A stretch of 44,344 nucleotides of DNA from Pseudomonadales bacterium (GCA_019090315.1 JAHRWD010000033.1:1-44344), one strand, 5' to 3'; numbered from the stretch's first letter, positions 1-9,721 are shown. The notes: a model not told the origin generated them from the letters alone. Numbers and translations: made by a program.

Positions 1-1
1 G

Positions 2-91
2 GGAGTCCTGATGACTGAATGGAAACAGAAAATTTCGAATTTGATGGCCGAATCAATCGCAGCCATTCGGGTTTTTCTACAGCCTCGTTAG
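2..91 (+). other. open frame running in from the left window edge
   Basis: A frame is open from the first bases to a TAG at 89-91 and contains an ATG at 11 (peptide begins MTEWKQK). It could be the 3' end of a gene that starts outside the window or a chance frame. The peptide matches nothing I recognise. Bases 92-229 have no gene that I can support. Confidence 0.2.
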
Positions 92-229
92 TCTTATTGC
101 TCCCGCACCAACCTGCACTCCCCTATCGTCTTTAACCCGCTTTTTCGGTATGATCTTCGGCCAAAATACACCTAAACCCGACAGGCTCTTACCTCTGCTC
201 TGCGTGGTCAAATCTCAGGACTCATCAAT

Positions 230-475
230 ATGAATGCCACCGATGTTGAAAAACTCATCCAGACAGAAATTGCTGGTTCGAAGGCGATTGCGGAAGGCGA
301 AGGCTGTAGCTTTCAGGTCACGGTGATCAGTGAGGAGTTTGCGGGGAAGTCTCCGGTTAAAAAACAGCAGCTGGTCTATGGATGCCTTCAGGATATGATC
401 TCCAGCGGAGAGATTCATGCGGTACAGATCAAAACCTTCACACCGCAACAATGGCAGGATAAAAACCCATCCTAA
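230..475 (+). CDS. ibaG: BolA-family protein IbaG (YrbA)
   Basis: An 81-residue, single-domain BolA/IbaG protein. Members of this family bind monothiol glutaredoxins and [2Fe-2S] clusters and take part in iron-sulfur trafficking and acid stress. The sequence has the BolA layout: an N-terminal helix, the strand GCSFQVTVIS with Cys26, the loop and helix with KKQQLVYGCL, and the invariant His63 in GEIHAVQIKTFTP. The length is typical of IbaG rather than BolA proper (about 105 residues). It lies 36 bp upstream of murA, a linkage conserved in many gammaproteobacteria. The ATG at 230 has a weak AGGA upstream. The identity is firm; the role is inferred from the family. Confidence 0.93.
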   Translation: MNATDVEKLIQTEIAGSKAIAEGEGCSFQVTVISEEFAGKSPVKKQQLVYGCLQDMISSGEIHAVQIKTFTPQQWQDKNPS

Positions 476-487
476 TCCACCTTTTGA

Positions 488-1774
<1,287 letters not shown>

Positions 1775-1784
1775 GTTTGAATAG

Positions 1785-2498
1785 ATGATTTCAGATCCAA
1801 TCGTTATCGCCCTGACCAAGGGCCGCATCCTCAAAGAAACCCTGCCACTGCTGGCGGCAGCGGGTATAGAACCCCTTGAGGATCTCAGCAAAAGCCGCAA
1901 AATGATTTTTGATACCACCCTCAAAAACGTTCAGCTAATTGTGCAGCGTGGTGTCGATGTACCGACCTATGTTGAATTTGGCGCGGCGGATGTCGGGATT
2001 TCCGGCAAAGATATGCTGCTTGAACATGGCAGTGATGACCTGTACGAACCGCTTGATTTGAAAATCGCTCCCTGCCGTTTGATGACTGCAGGCCCGGTAG
2101 AACGCTCACCGCAGAAGGGCCGTATTCGAGTCGCCAGTAAATTTGTCAACGTCGCCAAGCGTTACTACGCCAGCAAGGGTATTCAGGCAGATGTCATCAA
2201 ACTCTACGGCGGCATGGAGCTTGCGCCGATTATGGGTTTAGCAGATCAGATTGTAGACATCGTCGATACCGGTAATACCCTCAAGGCCAATGGATTAGAA
2301 CCCTACGAGCTAATAGCGCCGATCTCTTCTCGTCTGATCGTCAACAAGGCTTCGATGAAAACCAAACACGCGTCGATACAACACCTTATTGATCAGATTG
2401 CCGAAGCGGTGCAACAACGAAATCCCGCGCAGCAGCAATCAAACAGCACCCCACCAAAATATATATTCACGCAGCATACAAAGAGCAGCAATGGCTAA
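1785..2498 (+). CDS. hisG: ATP phosphoribosyltransferase, short form HisG(S)
   Basis: This is the first enzyme of histidine biosynthesis, which condenses ATP with PRPP. At 237 residues it is the short form, which lacks the C-terminal ACT-like regulatory domain of the roughly 300-residue long form. Short HisG normally works as a hetero-octamer with HisZ; no hisZ lies in this window. Typical segments are [16 protein letters not shown] near the N-terminus, [13 protein letters not shown], and the PRPP-binding stretch [15 protein letters not shown]. The last 25 or so residues are Gln/Asn/Ser-rich, look unconserved and overlap hisD. hisD starts at 2491, so the genes overlap by 8 bp, consistent with translational coupling. 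Confidence 0.96.
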   Translation: MISDPIVIALTKGRILKETLPLLAAAGIEPLEDLSKSRKMIFDTTLKNVQLIVQRGVDVPTYVEFGAADVGISGKDMLLEHGSDDLYEPLDLKIAPCRLMTAGPVERSPQKGRIRVASKFVNVAKRYYASKGIQADVIKLYGGMELAPIMGLADQIVDIVDTGNTLKANGLEPYELIAPISSRLIVNKASMKTKHASIQHLIDQIAEAVQQRNPAQQQSNSTPPKYIFTQHTKSSNG

Positions 2499-3840
2499 TT
2501 TGAAACCAGCCGTTTCCCGGCTGAACTACCAGACCGCAGATTTTTACTCTCAGCTTGATAAAGCACTGAGCTGGGAATCGATCGCTAATCCCGAAGTCGA
2601 ACAGATCGTTCAGCAAATCATTCAGGATGTTCGCGCAAATGGCGACAAAGCCGTTCTGGAATACACCAACCGGTTTGATCGTCGTGATCTGAAATTCTCC
2701 GCTGATTTTAAAATTGGTGCGGATCAACTGGCCGCTGCCGCCAGTCGAATCGACCCAGCCCAGCTCAATGCACTAAAACAAGCCGCCAAACGTATTGCCG
2801 ATTTCCACCAGCATCAGATGCAGGAAAGCTGGAGTTTTACCGATGCGGGTGGCAGCCGGCTCGGACAGCTAATACGCCCATTAAACCGGGTTGCTGTATA
2901 CGTACCCGGCGGTAAAGCCGCGTACCCTTCAACCGTTTTGATGAACATCATCCCCGCCAAAGTCGCCGGGGTTCCGGAAATCGTCATGCTAAGCCCATCC
3001 CCCGATGGCGAGCTCAATGACGTAGTGATGGCTGCCGCGCATATAGCCGGTGTAGATCAGATCTACAGCATCGGTGGCGCACAGGCCGTGGCCGCCGCAG
3101 CTTACGGCACCGAAACAATTCCCGCAGTCGACAAGCTCGTCGGCCCAGGCAATATCTATGTAGCCGCAGCCAAACGAATTGTATTTGGCCGGATCGGCAT
3201 CGATATGATCGCAGGGCCATCGGAAATTCTGGTGATCTGTGATGGCAAAACCGATCCGGACTGGATCGCAATGGATCTGTTTTCCCAGGCGGAACACGAT
3301 GAAAATGCCCAGTCGATTCTAATGACCCCAGATGCTGATTTTATCGAACAGGTTCAACAATCGATCGAACGACTGCTACCAACTATGCAGCGCAAAGAAG
3401 TAATTGCCGAGTCCCTTGAACGGCGCGGTATCTTTATCGAAGTGCCCGATATGGAAACGGCGATAGAGGTCACCAACCATATTGCACCGGAACACCTTGA
3501 GCTATCGGTTGAAGATCCACAGCCAATGGTCGATCAGATCAACAACGCTGGCGCTATCTTCTGTGGCCGCTACACCAGCGAAGCGCTTGGCGATTATTGT
3601 GCTGGCCCCAACCACGTATTGCCCACCTCCGGTACTGCACGCTTTTCATCGCCATTGGGTGTGTACGATTTCCAGAAACGCTCTTCGTTGATTGAATGCA
3701 GCCAGGAATCCGCCGCCGAGCTAGGGGAAATTGCCTCATTGCTCGCACGTGCTGAAGGGCTGGAAGGCCATGCCCGTTCCGCCGAAATGCGAGTGGAAGC
3801 ACACAAAGCCAACAAAACAGCCACGCATAAAAAAGGGTAA
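2491..3840 (+). CDS. hisD: Histidinol dehydrogenase HisD
   Basis: HisD is the Zn-dependent, NAD-dependent enzyme that oxidises L-histidinol to histidine in two steps. I place the start at ATG 2491 ([10 protein letters not shown]), which gives 449 residues; the frame is open further upstream, but only inside hisG. The Zn ligands can be placed as Gln266 and His269 (FSQAEHDE), Asp368 ([11 protein letters not shown]) and His428 (EGHARSAE). The catalytic Glu335-His336 lies in [11 protein letters not shown]-binding and structural segments such as [13 protein letters not shown] and AGPSEILV are intact. It is the last gene of the murA-hisG-hisD run. Its TAA sits inside the stem of the terminator at 3829-3859. 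Confidence 0.97.
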   Translation: MANLKPAVSRLNYQTADFYSQLDKALSWESIANPEVEQIVQQIIQDVRANGDKAVLEYTNRFDRRDLKFSADFKIGADQLAAAASRIDPAQLNALKQAAKRIADFHQHQMQESWSFTDAGGSRLGQLIRPLNRVAVYVPGGKAAYPSTVLMNIIPAKVAGVPEIVMLSPSPDGELNDVVMAAAHIAGVDQIYSIGGAQAVAAAAYGTETIPAVDKLVGPGNIYVAAAKRIVFGRIGIDMIAGPSEILVICDGKTDPDWIAMDLFSQAEHDENAQSILMTPDADFIEQVQQSIERLLPTMQRKEVIAESLERRGIFIEVPDMETAIEVTNHIAPEHLELSVEDPQPMVDQINNAGAIFCGRYTSEALGDYCAGPNHVLPTSGTARFSSPLGVYDFQKRSSLIECSQESAAELGEIASLLARAEGLEGHARSAEMRVEAHKANKTATHKKG

Positions 3841-3859
3841 GCCAAAGCTTACCTTTTTT
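3829..3859. terminator. Bidirectional intrinsic terminator
   Basis: The stem GGGTAAGC pairs with GCTTACCT across a CAAA loop (3835-3854, with one G-U pair). It is preceded by six A (3829-3834) and followed by six T (3854-3859), so it can act in both directions. It lies between hisD (+) and a lipoprotein gene (-) that converge here. The hisD stop codon lies in the 5' arm. Confidence 0.9.
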
Positions 3860-3883
3860 ATGCATTGGTGATGCCAGTACGTT

Positions 3884-4180
3884 TCACTTTTTAGGGGTTA
3901 GTGTTACACCGCCTGGGCCAACAAGTTCACCATTTTTTTGTACAGTGAATATTTGAGCTGCATTTTCATTCATATAAACTTTTATTTCATCACCCTCTTT
4001 TTCATATTTATATTCAGCTACTTTATTTCCCTGCAATGACTGAATTAAATGGCCGTCAGATTTGAAATTGAATTCTTGCATACCACCAGCTCCTTCATAA
4101 TCCCCTTCAAATGTACCGCCACCACAAGCACTTACCAATAAGAAGAATGTGGCCATAAATATAGCTTTTACAATTTTCAT
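3884..4180 (-). CDS. Small predicted lipoprotein
   Basis: A 98-residue protein with a lipoprotein signal: basic start MKIVK, hydrophobic core, then lipobox LVSAC with Cys19 as the predicted acylated residue. The mature part is rich in Gly, Lys and Glu and looks like a small beta-rich domain (GDYEGAGGMQEFNFKSDG, YKYEKEGDEIKVYMNE). I do not recognise a named family. A good Shine-Dalgarno (AAGGAAAAC) precedes the ATG. The gene is lower in GC than its neighbours. It lies downstream of prx on the same strand, separated by about 125 bp holding a strong inverted repeat, so it may have its own promoter. The function is unknown; an envelope location is inferred from the signal. Confidence 0.75.
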   Translation of the reverse strand: MKIVKAIFMATFFLLVSACGGGTFEGDYEGAGGMQEFNFKSDGHLIQSLQGNKVAEYKYEKEGDEIKVYMNENAAQIFTVQKNGELVGPGGVTLTPKK

Positions 4181-4240
4181 AGGTTTTCCTTTTTTTTAAA
4201 TACTCCAGCTTCACAAATTACATGGTAAACCGCAATGTTA

Positions 4241-4300
4241 CGTTAGGTCGATGCTCCGCTGCGGGATGCGGCAGCGCAGCAGCGCGGCACCAACCTAACG
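4241..4300. repeat. 60-bp GC-rich inverted repeat after prx
   Basis: The ends are perfect 8-bp inverted repeats, CGTTAGGT (4241-4248) and ACCTAACG (4293-4300). The next 14 bases inward also pair with about five mismatches and end in CGCTGC/GCAGCG, so the whole unit can fold into one hairpin. It begins 7 bp after the prx stop on the minus strand. There is no T-run, so it is not a canonical intrinsic terminator. The terminal heptamers fit the integron core consensus GTTRRRY/RYYYAAC but in the wrong order for an attC site. Confidence 0.6.
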
Positions 4301-4306
4301 CTTCAT

Positions 4307-4912
4307 TTATAGAGAGTCAGCATTTCCTGCCAGATACTCTGCTACACCGTCCGGTGTATCTTTCATACCTGATTTTCCTTCCTGCCAGCCCGCTGGGCAA
4401 ACTTCGCCGTGCTCTTCGTGGAACTGAAGCGCATCAACCATACGGATCATCTCATCGATGTTACGGCCCAAAGGCAGATCGTTAACAACCTGGTGACGTA
4501 CATCACCCGCTTTGTCGATCAAAAATGAACCACGGAATGCTACTGCGCCGTCCGGAGTTTCAACGCCATAAGCGCGGCAGATGTTGTGAGTCACATCAGC
4601 AACCAGTGTATAACCCAGTTGGCCAATGCCGCCTTTGTTGACCGGAGTATTTCTCCAGGCATTGTGGGTAAACTGTGAATCAATAGAAACACCAATCACT
4701 TCAACGCCACGTTTTTTGAAATCTTCCAGTCGATGATCAAATGCGATCAACTCAGAAGGACATACAAAGGTGAAATCCAGAGGATAGAAGAAAACTACCG
4801 CTGGCTTACCAGAAATAGTTGAAGAAAGACTGAAATCATCGACGATTTCGCCGGTTCCCAAAACAGCTGCAGCGGTAAAATCCGGAGCTGGACGACCTAC
4901 TAGTACGCTCAT
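4307..4912 (-). CDS. Typical 2-Cys peroxiredoxin (AhpC/Prx1 type)
   Basis: A thiol peroxidase that reduces H2O2, organic hydroperoxides and peroxynitrite in the cytoplasm. It has 201 residues. The peroxidatic Cys51 is in DFTFVCPSE, with Pro44 and Thr48 in the PxxxT segment, and the resolving Cys172 is in GEVCPAGW. The GGIG loop (about residues 94-97), associated with peroxide sensitivity, is present, but the C-terminal YF motif is not seen, since the protein ends YLAGNADSL. A Shine-Dalgarno AGGAT precedes the ATG. A small repeat element lies about 25 bp upstream (4938-4985) and may lie in or near the promoter. No reductase gene (ahpF) is adjacent, so the electron donor is probably thioredoxin (inference). 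Confidence 0.94.
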   Translation of the reverse strand: MSVLVGRPAPDFTAAAVLGTGEIVDDFSLSSTISGKPAVVFFYPLDFTFVCPSELIAFDHRLEDFKKRGVEVIGVSIDSQFTHNAWRNTPVNKGGIGQLGYTLVADVTHNICRAYGVETPDGAVAFRGSFLIDKAGDVRHQVVNDLPLGRNIDEMIRMVDALQFHEEHGEVCPAGWQEGKSGMKDTPDGVAEYLAGNADSL

Positions 4913-4937
4913 AAAATTATCCTATAAATATGATGAG

Positions 4938-4985
4938 TTGAGATCTTCGTACGAGAGCCATTTTGCTCCCATGTGAAGACCTCAA
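4938..4985. repeat. MITE-like repeat, short copy A
   Basis: A 48-bp imperfect palindrome. The ends TTGAGATCTTC and GAAGACCTCAA are inverted with one mismatch, around an inner GAGC/GCTC stem flanking CATTTT. The left half (ACGAGAGCCATTTTGC) matches the left end of the 139-bp element at 17914. It lies between prx and tesB, close to the prx start. Confidence 0.6.
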
Positions 4986-5250
4986 ATTGAATATGCGCCG
5001 GTGCCGTATCTGCAAGCCTCGGCAAGAAATCCTGCGATGTCCATTTCCTCAAAACTCTGAAAAAAAACAGACAACCAGTGATTAACGAAAACCACTATAA
5101 AAACAAGGGATTATAAAGATCCCGGAGAATAGTCGGTTCGATAAAAACGAGGCGCTATTGTAAGATGAGCCGGTACTTTTCGGCAAGCAATAGAAACCTG
5201 TTTGCCCATCAAAATTTGATAAAACCCTGATAACATTCCGAGAGTAAATA
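4986..5250. other. Intergenic region between prx and tesB
   Basis: Together with repeat A this is a 338-bp divergent intergenic region. I see no ORF, tRNA or stable terminator in it. It is AT-rich from about 5075 to 5165 and must hold the tesB promoter. A weak candidate is TTCGAT (5137) and TAAGAT (5161) with an 18-bp spacer, which I do not consider established. Confidence 0.4.
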
Positions 5251-6114
5251 ATGAGCAGTAGCCAAGTAGTTGATGACCTTATCCAGTTGCTGGATCTGGA
5301 ACAGATTGAAGTAAACCTGTTCAGGGGCTTCAATCCCGAGAAAAAACGCCCACGGGTTTTTGGTGGTCAGGTACTCGGGCAAGCGCTGGTTGCCGCTGGT
5401 CGTACGGTTAAGGGTAGAGAGCCCCATTCGTTCCACGGCTATTTTTTGCGTCCCGGTAATTCGGATCTACCGATTATTTATGAGGTCGATCGTATCCGTG
5501 ATGGCAGAAGTTTCACCACCCGACGAGTAGTGGCGATCCAGAATGGCAAAGCGATCTTTAATATGTCCTCATCATTTCAGGTTGAAGAAAAAGGCCTGGA
5601 ACATCAGTTCGATATGCCCGATGCAGAATCGCCGGAGGGTCTGGATACCGAAGAGATGCAGCTAGAAGTACTGGCTGAATCTGATCCGGACAACTACAAA
5701 CCGGCAACCTTCTACGACTGGCCGATAGAGTTTCGTCATATCAACCCGGGCAAGAGCAATCGGTCCGAGAAACACAGCCCTCACCACATGTGCTGGTTCC
5801 GCGCGACGGACGAGTTGCCCGACAACCCGATATTGCACAAATGTATACTCGCCTATGCCTCGGATCGCGGATTACTCTCTACCGCACTGCTGCCCCACGG
5901 CGTATCAATCGATAACAAAAAACTGCAGCCCGCCAGCCTCGACCACGCCATGTGGTTTCATCACGAAGTACGCACCGATGATTGGCTTCTGTATGTTCAG
6001 GACAGCCCCAGCAGCTCCAGCGCCCGTGGGTTGTGTCGCGGCAGCATCTACCGGCGTGATGGCCTTCTAGTAGCTTCCGTTGCTCAGGAAGGCCTCATCC
6101 GGTTATGGGACTAA
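5251..6114 (+). CDS. tesB: Acyl-CoA thioesterase II TesB
   Basis: A double-hotdog thioesterase that hydrolyses medium- and long-chain acyl-CoAs to free acid and CoA. It has 287 residues, against 286 in E. coli. The first hotdog half has VFGGQVLGQALVAA and HSFHGYFLRPG; the second has LDHAMWFHHEVRTDDWLLY and SSSSARGLCRG. Catalytic residues align as Asp205 (AYASDRG), Ser229 where E. coli has Thr228, and Gln279 (SVAQEGLIR). A quinone oxidoreductase gene starts 30 bp downstream and murI follows with a 4-bp overlap, so the three probably form one operon. The start ATG follows GAGAG. Confidence 0.96.
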   Translation: MSSSQVVDDLIQLLDLEQIEVNLFRGFNPEKKRPRVFGGQVLGQALVAAGRTVKGREPHSFHGYFLRPGNSDLPIIYEVDRIRDGRSFTTRRVVAIQNGKAIFNMSSSFQVEEKGLEHQFDMPDAESPEGLDTEEMQLEVLAESDPDNYKPATFYDWPIEFRHINPGKSNRSEKHSPHHMCWFRATDELPDNPILHKCILAYASDRGLLSTALLPHGVSIDNKKLQPASLDHAMWFHHEVRTDDWLLYVQDSPSSSSARGLCRGSIYRRDGLLVASVAQEGLIRLWD

Positions 6115-6144
6115 TGCCCACTAAAACGTACAGATGGAATTGAT

Positions 6145-7137
6145 ATGAAAGCGATTCAAATAGACGACCAAAAACTCAGCTGGGCCGATACCGAAGCACC
6201 AAAACCCGGCCCCGGCGAAGTCGCCATTCGAGTTCGGGCAACCGCGATAAATCGCGCAGATTTGGCTCAACGAGCGGGGGTCTATCCACCCCCACCGGGA
6301 GCCAGTGAAATACTGGGCCTTGAATGTGCCGGTGAGATTCAACAGGTAGGCGAGGGCGTAACTGAATGGAAAATCGGTGATCCGGTTTGCGCGCTGCTAT
6401 CCGGCGGCGGCTACGCAGAAACAGTGGTCTGCCCAGCGGGACACCTGTTGCCCAAACCAGAAAATTTGAGCTTTGAACAGGCAGCCGCATTGCCAGAGGT
6501 CTTCGCTACCGCATGGTTAAACATCTTTCAGGAAGCCGCACTACAACCCAATGAATCAGTGCTATTACATGCCGGAGCCAGCGGCGTCGGCACCGCAGCC
6601 ATTCAACTGTGCCGCTATTTTGGCAACCCCTGTTTTGTAACCGTGGGCGGCCAGCAAAAACTGGATTACTGCGTAGAGCTGGGCGCTGATGCAGGTTTTG
6701 ATCGCCATTCAAACTCTACCGTTGATCAAAACCAGGGCAGCTTTGCGAGCGCCGTTAAAGAATGGCGTAACGGCAAAGGTGTAGATGTAATTCTCGACCC
6801 TGTAGGCGGTAACTATCTAGCCGGCAACATGAGCTGCATGGCGGTGAATGCACGGCTGGTATTAATCGGTCTGATGGGCGGCGCCAACGCCGATATAAGC
6901 CTTGGATTGCTGATGGTAAAACGATTCAAGTTAATCGGCTCAACCCTGCGCAGCCGTACAGACCAACAAAAAACCCAACTGATTCAATCACTACGCGAAA
7001 ATGTCTGGCCGCTGTTTGATAGTGATGAACTGAAACCAATTATCGAAACAACCATGCAGATCACCGAAGCAGAGCAAGGCTTTGCACTGGTCGAATCCAA
7101 CCAGACCATCGGCAAAGTGATTCTCACAATCCCTTGA
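6145..7137 (+). CDS. NAD(P)H quinone oxidoreductase, PIG3-like MDR family
   Basis: A 330-residue, zinc-free member of the medium-chain dehydrogenase/reductase family, closest in pattern to bacterial PIG3/TP53I3-type quinone oxidoreductases. The N-terminal GroES-like domain carries INRADLAQRAGVYPPPPGAS and the GLECAGEI turn. The nucleotide-binding fold has HAGASGVGTAAIQLC (from about residue 142) and ILDPVGGNYL. The Cys/His zinc ligands of alcohol dehydrogenases are absent. It probably performs NADPH-dependent one-electron reduction of quinones; the substrate is unknown. Its TGA overlaps the TTG start of murI (TTGA), suggesting translational coupling. Confidence 0.9.
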   Translation: MKAIQIDDQKLSWADTEAPKPGPGEVAIRVRATAINRADLAQRAGVYPPPPGASEILGLECAGEIQQVGEGVTEWKIGDPVCALLSGGGYAETVVCPAGHLLPKPENLSFEQAAALPEVFATAWLNIFQEAALQPNESVLLHAGASGVGTAAIQLCRYFGNPCFVTVGGQQKLDYCVELGADAGFDRHSNSTVDQNQGSFASAVKEWRNGKGVDVILDPVGGNYLAGNMSCMAVNARLVLIGLMGGANADISLGLLMVKRFKLIGSTLRSRTDQQKTQLIQSLRENVWPLFDSDELKPIIETTMQITEAEQGFALVESNQTIGKVILTIP

Positions 7138-7955
7138 ATACCCCTCAACCCTTAAACGAAAACCAGCCAATCGGCATATTTGATTCCGGCGTAGGCGGCC
7201 TTTCGATACTCGAGTCAATCCGCCAAACCCTGCCTAACGAGCAACTCATCTATGTGGCGGATGCTGCCCATGCACCCTACGGCAATCAAACTGACCAACA
7301 GATCATCGATCACTCCCTAAGAGTCTGCCGTTTTCTGCTCGACCAAAACGTCAAAGCTATAGTTGTAGCCTGCAACACCGCCACCACCATTGCCATCAGC
7401 ACCATCCGGGCAATCGCCAGCATCCCAGTAATCGGCGTAGAGCCTGCAATAAAACCCGCAGTGGAACAGAGTAAAACAGGAGTAGTGGGTGTATTAGCCA
7501 CCGCTGGTACGCTGCAAAGCACCCAGTTTGAAAAACTAAGCAACCTGTATGGACGCACAGCAGAAGGACATAGTGTAGAACTGATCACCCAACCCTGTAA
7601 CGGGTTGGTCGAACGAGTAGAAGCGGGTGATCTCAATGGCCCGGTCGTCACCCAACTGCTAGAGCAACATCTCCAGCCTTTGTTAGATCGTAATGTCGAT
7701 ACCCTGGTGCTGGGATGCACCCACTACCCATTTTTAATCGAAACCATTACCCAAATAACCGGCTCCACTGTTTCAATTATTCATCCCGGTGAAGCAGTAG
7801 CCAAACAGGTTGAGCGGCGGCTAGAGTCGGAATCCCAGCTCAGCCCGACACACAACCAGACACCGATACAATTTTTCTCAAGCCAGGCAAACAAAACCTA
7901 TAGGCTTAGGTTTGAGTCACTGCTCAAACAATCAATAACACTGAATGCGCTGTAA
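7134..7955 (+). CDS. murI: Glutamate racemase MurI
   Basis: MurI interconverts L- and D-glutamate for peptidoglycan synthesis, using two cysteines as acid and base. It has 273 residues. The catalytic Asp17-Ser18 lies in GIFDSGVGG, Cys80 in VACNTAT and Cys195 with His197 in LGCTHYPF; the binding segment APYG is at about 47-50. The only reasonable start is TTG 7134, overlapping the preceding stop as TTGA; there is no in-frame ATG upstream and the GIFDSGVGG motif follows closely. A weak start that depends on coupling to the upstream gene would keep the level low (inference). Confidence 0.95.
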   Translation: MNTPQPLNENQPIGIFDSGVGGLSILESIRQTLPNEQLIYVADAAHAPYGNQTDQQIIDHSLRVCRFLLDQNVKAIVVACNTATTIAISTIRAIASIPVIGVEPAIKPAVEQSKTGVVGVLATAGTLQSTQFEKLSNLYGRTAEGHSVELITQPCNGLVERVEAGDLNGPVVTQLLEQHLQPLLDRNVDTLVLGCTHYPFLIETITQITGSTVSIIHPGEAVAKQVERRLESESQLSPTHNQTPIQFFSSQANKTYRLRFESLLKQSITLNAL

Positions 7956-8292
7956 CTACAGTCTCGGGATCTAACCCTGTCCAACCGAACAATAAACTTA
8001 ATTCATGTAGGTGATCAGGAAAAATGTAGCGCTCGATATTATGTGTTCATTGACTTCATTCAAGACAAGGTAGGAAAGCAGTCATTGGCCGAAGCTAATA
8101 CCGATAACGATGCGTCAAATACGATAAAAAATCAGGTAATGGTTTTCTATCCACTGGTACATGAGTCAAAATTGTTTATAGCGGTATGACAAAGTACAGA
8201 ATCGAACCAAAGGGAACAGAAACCGATACCGTTACTATCCCGTTCGCTAGTACCCACCCAGGCTTGTTAAATACTAAATAGGAGACCGAAGC
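7956..8292 (+). pseudogene. Intergenic region with an unstarted open frame, possible gene relic
   Basis: This 337-bp gap follows murI. In the murI frame it stays open after the murI stop for 77 codons to a TGA at 8187-8189, without a plausible start codon and Shine-Dalgarno. One stretch, CSARYYVFIDFIQDKVG (encoded at about 8027-8077), resembles the C-terminal end of LysR-type regulators (SxRVRxFIDFL pattern), but the match is short. A second small frame (ATG 8186 to TAG 8281, 31 codons, beginning MTKYRIEPKG) ends just before the SDR ribosome-binding site; I do not recognise it. This is either a decayed regulator beside the SDR gene or non-coding DNA. Confidence 0.2.
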
Positions 8293-9075
8293 GTGCAAAT
8301 TAATTTAACCAACAAAATCGTTATCGTCACTGGCGGTCGTCAAGGATTAGGCAATTGTTTAGTTGGCAATTTCCTGGATGAAGGTTGCAAGGTGGTTACC
8401 TGTAGCCGCGACGACGCAGCTCTTCAAAAAGTCATTGAGCATTGGCGAGGTAGTTACCCTGAACAAATAGCCGGCGGCGGTTTTGATGTTAGCACCGCTG
8501 AAGGAGTACAGCAGCTAGTTGATTTTACTGTTCACGAATTTGGTGGTGTAGATATATTGGTAAACAATGCTGCGACCACTGCATCCGGCACGATCACGAC
8601 GCTTACGGATGAGCAGTGGCAACAGGAATTCGATATTAAATTAATGGGCATGGTACGCACCGCTCGTGCCGTTACGCCGATTATGAAAAATCGTGGTGGC
8701 GGCAGTATCGTTAATATCAATGCGATATTCGCTCGGCAACCTGACCTTTCTTATTACGCCTCCAGCATTATCCGGGCAAGTGCTCTGAACCTGACGAATT
8801 TGCTCGCCAAAGAGTTTGCCACTGATGGTATCCGCGCCAATGCGGTAGGGCTGGGCTTGTGCTCCACCGAGGTTTGGCAGAGCTATCACGACCCTGCCAA
8901 TGGCAGTTATGAAGAATTTTTAACGGATACCGCCAAACGCTGGAATGTGCCTATGCAACGATTGGGCACACCCCAGGAAATTGCTAATGTCGTTTTGTTT
9001 TTAGCTTCGGATGCGGCTAGTTATGTCACTGGCACCCAAATTGACGTTGATGGTGGTATGGCTGCTTACAGTTAG
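8293..9075 (+). CDS. Short-chain dehydrogenase/reductase with altered active site
   Basis: A 260-residue classical-type SDR. The start is GTG 8293, 8 bp after GGAG. The Rossmann motif TGGRQGLG (residues 13-20) and NNAA (91-94) are intact; TCSRD after the second strand (36-40) suggests NADP(H). The active site is unusual: the motif normally read YxASK is YYASS here (154-158), so the catalytic Lys is Ser. The segment that should carry the catalytic Ser reads IVNINAIFARQPDL, with no Ser and about two residues short. The C-terminal IDVDGGMAAYS is normal. It may be a catalytically weak or repurposed SDR; substrate unknown. It is monocistronic, facing a convergent gene at 9103-9660. Confidence 0.9.
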   Translation: MQINLTNKIVIVTGGRQGLGNCLVGNFLDEGCKVVTCSRDDAALQKVIEHWRGSYPEQIAGGGFDVSTAEGVQQLVDFTVHEFGGVDILVNNAATTASGTITTLTDEQWQQEFDIKLMGMVRTARAVTPIMKNRGGGSIVNINAIFARQPDLSYYASSIIRASALNLTNLLAKEFATDGIRANAVGLGLCSTEVWQSYHDPANGSYEEFLTDTAKRWNVPMQRLGTPQEIANVVLFLASDAASYVTGTQIDVDGGMAAYS

Positions 9076-9102
9076 GCCTAATCAGGGGGCCAGTATCCCA
9101 AT

Positions 9103-9660
9103 TCAGTATCCGGTAGAAACTTTCCCAATCGACGAATGCTGGATATCCATCCATTTAATTCCGGCAGCTTCACAAAGAGTTAGCGTCTCATTTAGAGCCT
9201 GACGAATATCTAAATTGTTGGGTTCTTTACAGTGGGCCATACCACGGTAATCGATCGCTTTATTACATGAATAGATCAGCTCGTCTTTTTGGATGATTTT
9301 TTTATGGTAAGAATTAGACCAGCTCATAAGGCTAGCAGTGGAATTTACCGTTGGAAAGATCTTACAGTCCACCAGTGAATCCGAGCTGGTTTTTGACCAT
9401 TTGCCATATTTTTCTTCTGCTTTTTCTTCTACTTGTTTGAGCTGTTCATCCGTGGCGGCAGAGACCTTTTTCTCCGCAGAGTGATTATCGGCAACCAATT
9501 TTTCGGTCACAACTGTGGTCTCGTCTTTTTCAGCTTTTTCATCAGCATCCTGATTACCGCCTATTGCGATATATAAGCCGGTGAGCGCCGTAATAATTGC
9601 AGCGACTCCTGTTAGTACACCCGGCAGTGAAGCCCAAAAGCTCTTTGCTTGCTCAGTCAT
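9103..9660 (-). CDS. Hypothetical single-pass membrane protein
   Basis: A 185-residue protein not assigned to any family I recognise. One hydrophobic helix lies at about residues 12-34 (LPGVLTGVAAIITALTGLYI). A highly charged Glu/Lys/Asp-rich linker with likely coiled coil follows (about 37-90), then a Cys-containing C-terminal region (about 97-180, Cys in LVDCKIF, IYSCNKA, AHCKEPN and LTLCEAAG). The four cysteines could form two disulfides if this part is periplasmic. The Shine-Dalgarno AGGAG precedes the ATG. It lies 61 bp downstream of cysQ on the same strand with its own ribosome-binding site, so an operon is possible. Confidence 0.7.
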   Translation of the reverse strand: MTEQAKSFWASLPGVLTGVAAIITALTGLYIAIGGNQDADEKAEKDETTVVTEKLVADNHSAEKKVSAATDEQLKQVEEKAEEKYGKWSKTSSDSLVDCKIFPTVNSTASLMSWSNSYHKKIIQKDELIYSCNKAIDYRGMAHCKEPNNLDIRQALNETLTLCEAAGIKWMDIQHSSIGKVSTGY

Positions 9661-9721
9661 TTACTAGCTCCTTGTTTGTAATTTGACCTGTCCGCCTTTG
9701 ACCAAAATCAGATAGTGACTA

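Noticed and set aside
3554..3865. Minus-strand open frames across hisD
   Set aside because: They are shadows of a strongly conserved coding sequence, with no ribosome-binding site or recognisable product.
4241..4300. Integron attC site
   Set aside because: The heptamers are in the order GTTRRRY then RYYYAAC, the reverse of an attC site.
8186..8281. 31-codon frame as a leader peptide for the SDR gene
   Set aside because: No Shine-Dalgarno, no regulatory codon run and no attenuator hairpin; kept only as a note in the intergenic entry.
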